A DNA stretch of 64,000 bases from Deltaproteobacteria bacterium (GTDB lineage: Bacteria; Desulfobacterota; Desulfarculia; Adiutricales; Adiutricaceae), in the NCBI GenBank assembly GCA_031265205.1, contig JAISCZ010000055.1, positions 1 through 64,000 of the forward strand, given 5' to 3'. The first letter of the stretch is position 1. Every line of letters begins with the position of its first letter. Below the pieces are notes generated by a model that saw only the letters and a list, made by a program, of their open reading frames with translations, made no database searches and was not told where the DNA came from. Positions 30,275 to 38,890 of this stretch are shown in pieces. The position numbers and the translations under genes were made by a program.

Positions 30275-33200
30275 TTATTTGAGGGGCTCGCCCGTTTTTT
30301 CCTCCTCCACGTAAGTCCTCCAAGCGAGTTCGAGCCGCTCGCGCCTATCTTTATTTAAGCGGAGTATTTTTAATTTTTCCTTCATAAGCTCGACAGGGTC
30401 CTCCCAGGATTGAGGGTTGATCCCGCGCGCCAGGGCCACGAGTTCCGGGAGGGCCACTTCCAGAATATTGAGTTTTTCGTCCTCTCCCCTCGCGCGGAAA
30501 GACTCCAAGCGACCGGGCTCGCTTGACCAGAAAAAATAGCCCGGCTCGCGTTTAAGGCCTCCCAGGCTTATTTTTTCGACGGTATGGGGAAAGAGCTTTT
30601 GAGCCTCTTTTTTCACTTGGGCGCGTAATTTGGCGGTGGCTTTTGACCAGCCTAAAAAGCGCGCGACATCCGAGGCGAGATTGGGGAGATAGACGGGGGA
30701 GCGCGCGACGACCGTTTCCCGGATTCTTTCCCTTATTTTCGCGTTCGTCTCCGCCTGGCTTAAAGCCTTCCCGCCGCCCTCTCCCCGCGCGGAAGAGCCC
30801 CTCGCGGCGCCTTGGCCAGCGCCGCTCGCGCGCGCGCCGCCGGAATCCCCGTCGTCTTCGCGAACTTCAGTAACTTCGTCTTCTTCGCTATCTTCGTCGT
30901 CTTCCTCGTCGGCCTCCCCGCCGTCGGCGTCGCCCGCGCTTTCCGCGCTAGCGGGCGCGTCCGCGCCATCCCCGCCATCCGCCCCGATCCCGCCGTCCGC
31001 CGCGGCCGCGCCATCCGCTCCGGCCGCGCCATCTTCCGCGATCGCGCCGTCCCCGTCGCCGCTCGCGCCGGCGCCCTCCGCGGGCGCCGGCGCCTCGGCC
31101 TCTGATGGGGCGGAGACTCGCCGCGCGAGGATATCTTTCAAGGCGGAATCAAGCGCGCGCGCCGCGGCCGCGGGATCCCGCCACCAGTCGGGCGCCCAGA
31201 AGCGCAAAATGGTCCAACCCAAATCCGCGAGAACTTTTTCCCGCAGATAATCGCGGTCCAAAGCCGTTTTGGCCCTGCGATAGGTTTCCCCGTCGCCTTC
31301 CAGGCCCGCCAGGAAGCGCGCGGGGTTGTCCGGATCCACCACGGCTAAGTCTATCTGGAAGTCGGAGACCCCCACGCCCCGCACGACGTTCCAGCCGAGC
31401 CTACCGAGACTTTGGGCGACGAAATTTTCGAGGAGGCCGGGGTCAGCGTCGTAGCTCCCTTCGCGGCGTTCGCTCCCGCGGGCCGCGCCGCCCGCGGCGA
31501 AACGCATAAAATCGCGCAGATCCTCCATGCCCTTGGCCGGGGACTTATTCAGGCTCAGGGCGTCGGGCTCAAAGGAGGCGAAAACCTTTAAGGCGCGCCG
31601 CGCGCGGGTGATGGCCACGTTTAAGCGCCTTTCCCCGCCAATGTTGTTTAAAGGCCCGAAATTGAGGGCGAGTTTGCCGTTTTTGTCCGGCCCGTAACAG
31701 ACGGAAAAGTAAATATAGTCCCTCTCGTCCCCCTGGATGTTTTCAAGGTTCTTGACCAAAACGGGCTCGTCCCGGCTCTCCTCGAAGTGCTCCTCCAAAG
31801 CGGGATCTAGGCGGCGGGCCTCCTCCAGCAGATCCTCGATAAGGTTTTGCTGGGCGCCGTTAAAGGTTACCACGCCCAGGGAGAGCTTTTTCTGGCGAAA
31901 CTCCGGGGACTTGAGGGTCTTGATGACGTCCGCGACCAGAATCTCGGCCTCGAGCTTATTGGTTTTGGTCGCGCCCCTATCGTAGACGCCCGGGGTCTGG
32001 CGGAAACTCACGGCCAAGTCGCGCGTGTCCGGGGACGGGAAAGTCACCAAATCGCCGTCGTAGTATTTGCGGTTAGAAAAGCTGATAAGGCTCTCGGAGC
32101 GGCTCCGATAGTGCCAGCTCAACTTGACCTGGGAAAGCCCCGCGGCCACGCACTCGTCCAGAACGCTTTCTTCCAGGCGCTCGTCCTCGTCCTCGTCCTC
32201 GTAGCTCCCGTCTTGGCTCTCGTCATCGGTCCGCTGGAAAAAGTTGGTGGGAGGAAGCTGTTTGGGGTCTCCCACCACCACCGCCTGGCGGCCCCGGGCG
32301 ATGGCCCCGATGGCGTCCCAGACCGGGATTTGGCTGGCCTCGTCAAAGACCACGAGGTCAAAGAGCTGGGAGGCGTCGGGAAGATACTGGGCGACGGAGA
32401 GGGGACTCGTCAAAAGGCAGGGAGTAAGAAGGGGAAGCAGATGGGGCAGTTCCCCCAAGAGCTTGCGAATAGGAAAGTGAGCCCGTTTTTTCGCGAATTG
32501 GGCGTTTAAGACATTAATTTCCCGCGCGGGGATCCCAACGAAACGGCTCTTATCCAAGAGCTTTAAGCGGATCTTGGCGACGCTCGTCTCCCTCAGCTCT
32601 TTTCCCAGGGTCCGGAACGACTGAATTTGGTTTTCTTTTTCAATGAGCGCGAAGCTTTTCAGCGATGGGCTCGTTTCCACGGCGCGCGGAATGAGCGCGC
32701 GGGCGAAGGCCTTGATGACGGCGCCTCCGACTTCCTCAAGTCTCAAGGCGCCCCGTTCCATTCGCTCGAGGATGGAGCCTAAGCCCAAGCCAAGGGCGTC
32801 GCTTTTCGCTTCCAGAAAAAGGGCGTATTCCCGGAGGCTCGGGGCGTGCCGGACGACGTCCCGGGAGAAGCTCTCCAGCTTGGCGAAAGAGAGAGGCCCG
32901 AAGGAGGCGCCGCCCGCGGCGCTCTCGAGTTTAGAGGCGAGAGCGGAAAGTTTCGCCGCGGTCGCGGACCAGGACTTTAAAGTTCCCGCCAAAGCGCCAG
33001 TGGGGCTCATGGCGGCGCCCTTATTGTCCAAAAGAAGCCTTAAAGGCTCCTTTAAGGACGCCGCGAGCTCCGGGCTCGCGAAACTCGCCTTCAAAATATC
33101 GCGCAGATTGTCGTTAAAGCTTTGGGCCAGCGCGAGACGCGCCTCGGCTTCCCCTAAATTCTTTTCCCCTTCAAGCGCGCTCAAGTAGGCCGCGCTCACG

Positions 33201-36200
33201 GTTTCCAAAACCTCGATAAAGCGGGAAAGCCCCGCGCGGTCAGTGAGACGCCCTTTAAAAAGGCCGCCGCTCGACTCCCTTAGTCTCCCCAAGCGCGCGA
33301 GCTCAAGGTCTATCGCGCGCGCTTCGCCGAGCAGAGTCAGGTCCGCCAAAACGAGTTCCTCGGGCTTGCCGATTAAAAACGTTTTGAGCGCGGCGCCCAC
33401 TTTCCATTTTTTCCATAGGCCCCAAACGGAACCCATGGCGCTTTGATAGGTTTCTTTGAGGGACTCCAGATCTTGGCCGAAGGCTATATCCAAATCATGG
33501 CGAAAGGCCAAGCCCGCGACGGCCGCGTCGTAAGCGCGCAAAAGCTCCAAGGCCTTTTGGGCTTTGGCGAGGGTTAGCTCTCCCCGGCCCGCGGCGAAGG
33601 CCCGCCAGGCGACGGCGAGCGATTCGGGCCCGCTGGCCAGGGCCGCCCAAAGGCGTTTCGCCTTTTCCTCCAGGAAAATTCCCGTCTCGAACTGGGCGCG
33701 CTCCCGCGCCGTCCGCGCGGCGCCCTTTTCGCGCTCCCAGAATTGGCTTAATTCCCGCGCGAGGGAGATCGACTCCGCCCTGAAGGCCGCCGCGTCGGAT
33801 CCCTCTTCCGCGCCCTGACGAAATTCCGCGATTTTGGCGCGAAAACGCCGCGCCGCGTCGCTGGCGCGCGCGAGCGCGCGGCTTTCCGCCTCGCTGTCGG
33901 GGCCGAGGCTAAAAGAATAGTCGCGCCCGTGGGCCAACGGCGCGAGTTCCCAGAGAGCCGTAAGCCCAGGGACCGTCTGGAGGGGGAAAAGGGCGAGATC
34001 CAGGCCGATGGCCTTTTTAACGGTCTCGGCCAATTCGTTTAAAGCTTCCGAGTCTTGGATAACGGCCTTGGCGAGGGAAAGCGTTTCCGTTTCCCACTCG
34101 TGGGTCCAGTTTCGCCGCGAAATAAGGACGACGCCGGAGGCGAGTTCCTCTTTAAGCGCGCGCGCGAGGCGACCGAATTTTTCGCTCGCCGCGATGGTCC
34201 GCTCCAGCGCGGCGCCGTCAAAGAGCGGCGCGTCGGAGCGCAAAAAATCCGGCTCAATATCCGGCGTCTCGCCCCGGCAAGCGAGTTCCCCGATAGCCCG
34301 GCGCGCGGAAAAGCCGCTGGGGTAGGGGGCGTGAAGCTCCCGGACGTAAGCGTTTAGGGCGGCGCGCGTCGCCGCGAGCCTGGGGGGGACGCTCTCCCAG
34401 CGCGGCGGCGCGCTGGGGGCCGTATCGTTCAAGGTTCGGTAAAGACGCTGGCTCACCGCTTTTTTATCGGTTTTGTTGGAATGGAGCTGTAGGCAGAATT
34501 CGTCGAGCTTGAGGTCGCGGAGCCGGCGGTAAACCACGTTGAGGGCCGCGGCCTTTTCCGCGACAAAGAGGACGCTGCGGCCGAGCCCGAGGTTGTGGGC
34601 GATGATATTGGCGATGGTTTGGCTTTTGCCGGTCCCCGGAGGCCCGATGAGCACGTAATCGGAGCCGCCGGCGCTCCGGGCGACCGCGGAAAGCTGGGAA
34701 CTGTCGGCCAAAAGGGGCGTGAAGACGCTCTCCGGCGCGAGCTTTTCGTCCAGTTCCCCCGGCTCCAAAGGAGGGGTTAGGCCCGCGCCGCTCTCGGGAA
34801 GCGTTTCCCGATACATCAGAAGGTTCGCGAGCCGGCTCCTCGCGATATTCGTTTTCTGCCTTTCCAAGTCCTCAAACATGAGGTATTTCGAAAAAGAAAA
34901 GAGACCCAAGGTCACTTCCCGCAGGACGCTCCACTCGGGAAAAGCGGCGATGGCCTTGTCCGTTTCGTCCCAAATTTGGTAGACGTCCAAACCGCTCCGG
35001 TCCGTCGGCAATTCCGCGGCGAAACGGTCCAAAACGCCAATCCCGTAATCTTTGCGCAATAATTCCAAAAGAGTGAGGTTAAAGCGGGGCTCGTCCTCGG
35101 TCGCCTTAAGGGTAAAGGTGGCGCCCGAGCGTTGGCGCTCAAGTTTCACCGGCTTTAAAATCAGCGGGGCTTTGGCGAATTTGGGGTGACGCGCGGAGCG
35201 CCACTTTAAAAAACCGAACGCCAAATAGAGGGTGTTGGCGCCTCCCTCCTCCAGATCGGCCTTGGCCTTCCTCTGGATATTGGTGAGCCTTTGGACGAGT
35301 TCCGCGCCCGCGAGCTTGGCGACGAGCGCGTTTTGGGGCGCGAGCTCCTGGGCGAGCTCATGGTAAGCGGCGTCCGCGCTTAAGGGCTTTCCGTCGTCGC
35401 CCTTAAGCCTTTCGGGATCGTCGCGGAGTTTGTCCGCCCCGGCGACGGGCGTGAATTTGTCCCCGGCGGAGACGCGGTCCTCCAAATCCTCGGGATCCGG
35501 CGCCACGAATTCTAAAGATTTGAGGGTAGGGCGAAAATTGAGGAGATTGTTGCGTAAGCTTAAGTCCAATAATTTCCGTTTCCATTTCTCCAGCTTGGAT
35601 CGCGCCGCCAGGGTTTCCTTTTTTCCCGGGGCGAGCGGAGAGCGCGCCTTCGTGGCGGCGGGCGGCGCGGTCTCCGCCGCTCGGGCCGCCGCCTCGCCAT
35701 CTCGCTCCGTCTGACTCTCCGCCTCGGCCTCGGAAGGCGAAAAAAGCGCGCCGCTTCCCTGGGGGAGTTCGGAGGGAAGAAAGAGCGCGCCGCTCCCGCG
35801 CGGGAGCGCGAAGGCTGGGAGGGGCGGGGGCGGGGGAAGGTCGAGGATAAAGGGAAAGGGAGAGCGATCATCTATTTCGGTCCTGCCCCGCTCGCGATCC
35901 AAAAGCGCGCGAAAATTATCTGGCCCCAAAAGCGTCGCGAGCCGCGCGCTCGACTCTTCCAAGACTGGAGGGGAATCTCCCGACGCGCCAAGATCGGCCA
36001 AAAGGATTTCGCCCGCGGCTATTTTCCGGGCTAAGGGTTCCGGGTCGTCGCTCAAGGCGCTTGGGAACTGGCTCTCGACTAGCCAAACCCCCGCGAAAAT
36101 CCCGCTATTGGCGAAAACCACGAGAGATCTTAAGCCCACGCCTTTCCAGAGGGAACAGAGAAAAATCGCGTCTTCCAAGGGCGAGATCTCCCGCGAGGCG

Positions 36201-36874
36201 TCGCCCGCGAGGATTTCCTCCCACGCGCGCGCCTTTTGCGCGATAAAGGGATCTCCCGCGCCAATGGAAAAATTTTGGTCCCGCCAGACGCTAAGCGCCG
36301 TCCGCGCGAGAGCTTGGGCACCCTCCGGGCCCTGACGGTAAGCCATTATAGCCGGTTCCGCGGGCGCGCTTTCGCCGCGGCGCGCCCAAGTCTCCTCAAG
36401 CAAGGAATCCATGGGCTTGGGGTGGATAAAATAAAGGAGGCTTTCGGGGTAACTGTCCAGGCCCGGCCAGAAAAAATTCGGGAAAAGGGTGACGGCGCGC
36501 GCGCTCGAGTCCAAGAGTTCGTCGGCCTGGAAGAGTTGGAAATTAAGGTAAGCCGTCTGGTTCTGGCGCAGTTCCCCAAAAAAGGCGCGGTCCAGCCGCG
36601 TTTTCATTTCCTGGGCGGTAGCCTCGTGGATTTGCCCGGGTTTGAGGGGAGGAAGATCGAAAACGATCCCGTCCATAAACGCGGGCTTGGCGAGAACCCG
36701 CACCCGCGCGTCGCTTAAGGTTTTTCCGGTCATATTGGCGACGCGGATGGAACGCGGGAAGGGAAAATAATAGTTAATGGGGAGCGACAGTTCGTCGTCG
36801 CAGTTAACGGCGAGGGTGACTCCCGGCGCGGCGCCCGGAGCGGGGGAAGGGCTGGAGGGGGAATTCTGATCCAT
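30275..36874 (-). CDS. Giant DUF4011/DUF3320-type SF1 helicase with Vsr-like nuclease
   Basis: A 2199-residue multidomain protein. After an N-terminal beta-rich/transglutaminase-like region (~1-300) and a DUF4011-like region ('WKRKLLDLSLRNNLLNFR', ~430), the SF1 helicase core has Walker A 'LIGPPGTGKSQTIANII' (~745), Walker B 'VVFDEASQIPVWDA' (~1508), 'VVVGDPKQLPPTNFF', 'LSWHYRSRSESLISFSN', 'NIQGDERDYIYFSVCYG' and 'RRLNVAITRARRALKVF'. A Vsr/DUF559-type nuclease-like domain follows (~1811-1915; 'DFQIDLAVVD', 'GLEGDGETYRRAKTALDRD'), then an acidic Asp/Ala/Gly-rich linker (~1925-2035) and a DUF3320-like C-terminus. Proteins of this architecture are scattered across bacteria and are suspected of roles in defence or DNA processing. 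Start: ATG at 36874 or TTG at 36886; neither has a good ribosome-binding site. Confidence 0.88.
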   Translation of the reverse strand: MDQNSPSSPSPAPGAAPGVTLAVNCDDELSLPINYYFPFPRSIRVANMTGKTLSDARVRVLAKPAFMDGIVFDLPPLKPGQIHEATAQEMKTRLDRAFFGELRQNQTAYLNFQLFQADELLDSSARAVTLFPNFFWPGLDSYPESLLYFIHPKPMDSLLEETWARRGESAPAEPAIMAYRQGPEGAQALARTALSVWRDQNFSIGAGDPFIAQKARAWEEILAGDASREISPLEDAIFLCSLWKGVGLRSLVVFANSGIFAGVWLVESQFPSALSDDPEPLARKIAAGEILLADLGASGDSPPVLEESSARLATLLGPDNFRALLDRERGRTEIDDRSPFPFILDLPPPPPLPAFALPRGSGALFLPSELPQGSGALFSPSEAEAESQTERDGEAAARAAETAPPAATKARSPLAPGKKETLAARSKLEKWKRKLLDLSLRNNLLNFRPTLKSLEFVAPDPEDLEDRVSAGDKFTPVAGADKLRDDPERLKGDDGKPLSADAAYHELAQELAPQNALVAKLAGAELVQRLTNIQRKAKADLEEGGANTLYLAFGFLKWRSARHPKFAKAPLILKPVKLERQRSGATFTLKATEDEPRFNLTLLELLRKDYGIGVLDRFAAELPTDRSGLDVYQIWDETDKAIAAFPEWSVLREVTLGLFSFSKYLMFEDLERQKTNIARSRLANLLMYRETLPESGAGLTPPLEPGELDEKLAPESVFTPLLADSSQLSAVARSAGGSDYVLIGPPGTGKSQTIANIIAHNLGLGRSVLFVAEKAAALNVVYRRLRDLKLDEFCLQLHSNKTDKKAVSQRLYRTLNDTAPSAPPRWESVPPRLAATRAALNAYVRELHAPYPSGFSARRAIGELACRGETPDIEPDFLRSDAPLFDGAALERTIAASEKFGRLARALKEELASGVVLISRRNWTHEWETETLSLAKAVIQDSEALNELAETVKKAIGLDLALFPLQTVPGLTALWELAPLAHGRDYSFSLGPDSEAESRALARASDAARRFRAKIAEFRQGAEEGSDAAAFRAESISLARELSQFWEREKGAARTARERAQFETGIFLEEKAKRLWAALASGPESLAVAWRAFAAGRGELTLAKAQKALELLRAYDAAVAGLAFRHDLDIAFGQDLESLKETYQSAMGSVWGLWKKWKVGAALKTFLIGKPEELVLADLTLLGEARAIDLELARLGRLRESSGGLFKGRLTDRAGLSRFIEVLETVSAAYLSALEGEKNLGEAEARLALAQSFNDNLRDILKASFASPELAASLKEPLRLLLDNKGAAMSPTGALAGTLKSWSATAAKLSALASKLESAAGGASFGPLSFAKLESFSRDVVRHAPSLREYALFLEAKSDALGLGLGSILERMERGALRLEEVGGAVIKAFARALIPRAVETSPSLKSFALIEKENQIQSFRTLGKELRETSVAKIRLKLLDKSRFVGIPAREINVLNAQFAKKRAHFPIRKLLGELPHLLPLLTPCLLTSPLSVAQYLPDASQLFDLVVFDEASQIPVWDAIGAIARGRQAVVVGDPKQLPPTNFFQRTDDESQDGSYEDEDEDERLEESVLDECVAAGLSQVKLSWHYRSRSESLISFSNRKYYDGDLVTFPSPDTRDLAVSFRQTPGVYDRGATKTNKLEAEILVADVIKTLKSPEFRQKKLSLGVVTFNGAQQNLIEDLLEEARRLDPALEEHFEESRDEPVLVKNLENIQGDERDYIYFSVCYGPDKNGKLALNFGPLNNIGGERRLNVAITRARRALKVFASFEPDALSLNKSPAKGMEDLRDFMRFAAGGAARGSERREGSYDADPGLLENFVAQSLGRLGWNVVRGVGVSDFQIDLAVVDPDNPARFLAGLEGDGETYRRAKTALDRDYLREKVLADLGWTILRFWAPDWWRDPAAAARALDSALKDILARRVSAPSEAEAPAPAEGAGASGDGDGAIAEDGAAGADGAAAADGGIGADGGDGADAPASAESAGDADGGEADEEDDEDSEEDEVTEVREDDGDSGGARASGAGQGAARGSSARGEGGGKALSQAETNAKIRERIRETVVARSPVYLPNLASDVARFLGWSKATAKLRAQVKKEAQKLFPHTVEKISLGGLKREPGYFFWSSEPGRLESFRARGEDEKLNILEVALPELVALARGINPQSWEDPVELMKEKLKILRLNKDRRERLELAWRTYVEEEKTGEPLK

Positions 36875-38012
36875 AAGGCGGCCCAAAAAAAATCAGGGGG
36901 TCAGGGACCCGACTCGTCAAAAGGGAACGGCGCGCGCGAGGGGAGGGCGCGTCCGCGGGAAAAAAACGGCGAGAACGCGGCGGGGAAGGGGGGCGCGGGG
37001 CCTCCGCGCGACGGCCCAAGGCCAACGGGGCGCCTCCCCCCAAAAATCCCCATAAATGGCGCGCGAGCGCGCTATTTTGGGTACCGAAAAGCGTCAGGAC
37101 GGAGGTTATTGTAGCAAGGCGAGGCGCCTAAAAAAAGTTCGCTCCCCCCAAACTCGCGCCTGGCCCATCCTTCCCTCGGGGCCGCCGTGGAGCGCGCGAG
37201 GCCGAGGCGCGTTTGCCGAGGGTCCGCGCCACCTAAGGGCGCCTCCCCTTAAAAAAGCGGGCGCGACCAGAGAAAAGCGCGGCCTCCTTGGGGTCCTTCG
37301 CCCCGCGGGAGGGCGGCGCGAACCGGACGCGCTCTCGCGCGTAAGCCCGCGCTTATCCGCCCCGTGGGCCGCCCTCCCGTCGCCGCGTCCGGCGCCGCGC
37401 GAAGGGTCCCCTTCGCCGCTCCCTCAACCGGCGCCGCGCCGAGGCTTGGCTCTTTCTGGAAAAAGGCTTGCCAAGGCCAAGGATTTATGGCAAAATATTG
37501 CCGTTTCAAAATTGGGTTAAGCTTATGAAGCGGATAAACTTAGCCTGTCCACGGGAAAACTCCGGGGAAAAACTCCGGACGCGTGGGAAAGTTTTCCCGT
37601 CCGAAGGAGTCCGCGAAAAAGCCGCGCGCCAAAAATTAAACTTTTTCTTTTTCTTCCTATTTTTGGCTAACTTTCCGGATATAAGGCTTCCGGCTTTTCC
37701 GCTGGCCTGAAGCTCCTTGGCTTTCTTCCTAAAATAAGCTTTCTTTTCCTAGAAGACGAGGTATTTTTTGATAAGGATCCTTTTGGCTTCATAACCTTTC
37801 CGATATTCCCACTTTTTACGCTTAGGCGGAAACGGGCGTTCTTTTGGCTCTGGGGGCGACGCTCGCGCGGGGGCCGGTTTATGGCGCGCGCCTTTAAGCT
37901 TTCCCCGTTTCCGCGAAGAAACTTTCTTTCGCGGCCCTCTGGCCGCGCTTCCTTTTTTCGTTTTATCCCCTCTGCGATGGCAACCGCAGCTTTGTCCCTC
38001 TAGGGAGGCACC
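36875..38012. other. Long gene-poor region
   Basis: About 1.1 kb with no gene I can support. The 36.9-37.5 kb part is GC-rich with many GCGCGC strings and Arg/Pro-type open frames on both strands, typical of non-coding DNA here. The part from 37.5 to 38.0 kb is richer in T and A and probably contains the promoter of the lipoprotein gene. Confidence 0.4.
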
Positions 38013-38387
38013 ATGAAAATCCGCAAAACTACCCTTTTTACGCTCGCTCTTGGCCTTTTGACGATGTTCCTTTTCGTCGCCTGCGATAGCTCCACTCCGC
38101 CCCCGCCCCCGGCCGCGCCGACTCCCCCGCCCGTTTCCACGCCCGATCCCGTCGAGCCCCCGACCCCGACCGTAGATCCGACCGCCGATCCGGCCGCGCC
38201 CGCCGCGGATCCTGAAGAGACTTCCGCTCCCTCCGCCGGTTCCACGGACGAGACCGTGACCGAGAGCGCCCCCGAGGTCGCGGCGGACACCACGCCTCCT
38301 CCCACCGAGGAGCCTCCGGTCACTCCCGCCCCCGAGGAACCGACTGAGCCCGCCGAGCCCACTCCCGAAGAGGCTCCCGCCGAATAA
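38013..38387 (+). CDS. Proline-rich lipoprotein
   Basis: A 124-residue protein with a classic lipoprotein signal: MKIRKTT, a hydrophobic stretch, and the lipobox FLFVAC (Cys ~24). The mature part is low-complexity, made of Pro, Ala, Glu, Thr and Asp (for example 'DSSTPPPPPAAPTPPPVST'), negatively charged and without a folded domain. It should be anchored to the membrane as an extended spacer, perhaps spanning part of the periplasm. The ATG has GGGAGG eight bases upstream, and a strong terminator follows 36 bases after the stop, so it is a single-gene transcript. No homologous function is recognised. Confidence 0.85.
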   Translation: MKIRKTTLFTLALGLLTMFLFVACDSSTPPPPPAAPTPPPVSTPDPVEPPTPTVDPTADPAAPAADPEETSAPSAGSTDETVTESAPEVAADTTPPPTEEPPVTPAPEEPTEPAEPTPEEAPAE

Positions 38388-38422
38388 CTTAAAGCCGCTT
38401 TAACGCGCGCTTTAGCGTTCTT

Positions 38423-38483
38423 AACGGCCCTTAAGCCTCCGCCCCCGCTTGGGGGGGCCGGAGCGCTTAAGGGCCGTTTTTTT
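38423..38483 (+). terminator. Rho-independent terminator of the lipoprotein gene
   Basis: Perfect 14-bp outer stem (38423-38436 with 38465-38478) carrying an inner GC stem, followed by T7 at 38477-38483. Confidence 0.93.
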
Positions 38484-38890
38484 CCCCTCCACGCGGCGCG
38501 GCGCGATAGCGCGCGGAAAAACCTCGCCTAACGCCGCGGCGTAACCCCCACCCGTTTAGCCAAAGGCTAACGCGTCCGAAAAAAGAGAAAAGGACCGGGA
38601 GCGCCTCCCGCGCCACCGCGAGGGGGGACGCGCGCCCGCCGTTGGGGGAGACGCGAGGATGAAAGCTTTTCTGTTCGTAGTCGTGATTATCGCGCTGATT
38701 TAAGGCCGCGACGTATTTTCGCGGAGCGGGCGCGGCGCGGGCCCTTCCTGGGGGGAGCGCGAGCGAGTCTTCGCGAGGGCGGAGCGGGACCGTCCCCGCT
38801 CCGCGCCCGAGGCCCGTCCGCGCCGGGAGCTTCCCCCGCGCGGGATTTTTTTTATGAAAAAAGGCGTAGCTGGCGAAAGGCGACCGCGCT
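38484..38890. other. Spacer with a possible 14-residue peptide
   Basis: About 400 bases, GC-rich. Positions 38659-38703 encode a tiny hydrophobic peptide, MKAFLFVVVIIALI, after a GAGG at 38655-38658, too close to the ATG for a normal ribosome-binding site. No other feature is recognised. The peptide is described as a separate, low-confidence entry. Confidence 0.35.
38659..38703 (+). CDS. Possible 14-residue membrane peptide
   Basis: The open frame reads MKAFLFVVVIIALI and stop. All but two residues are hydrophobic, as in very small membrane proteins. Support is weak: the frame is short, and the purine stretch GGGGGAGACGCGAGG precedes the ATG without ideal spacing. Confidence 0.2.
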   Translation: MKAFLFVVVIIALI

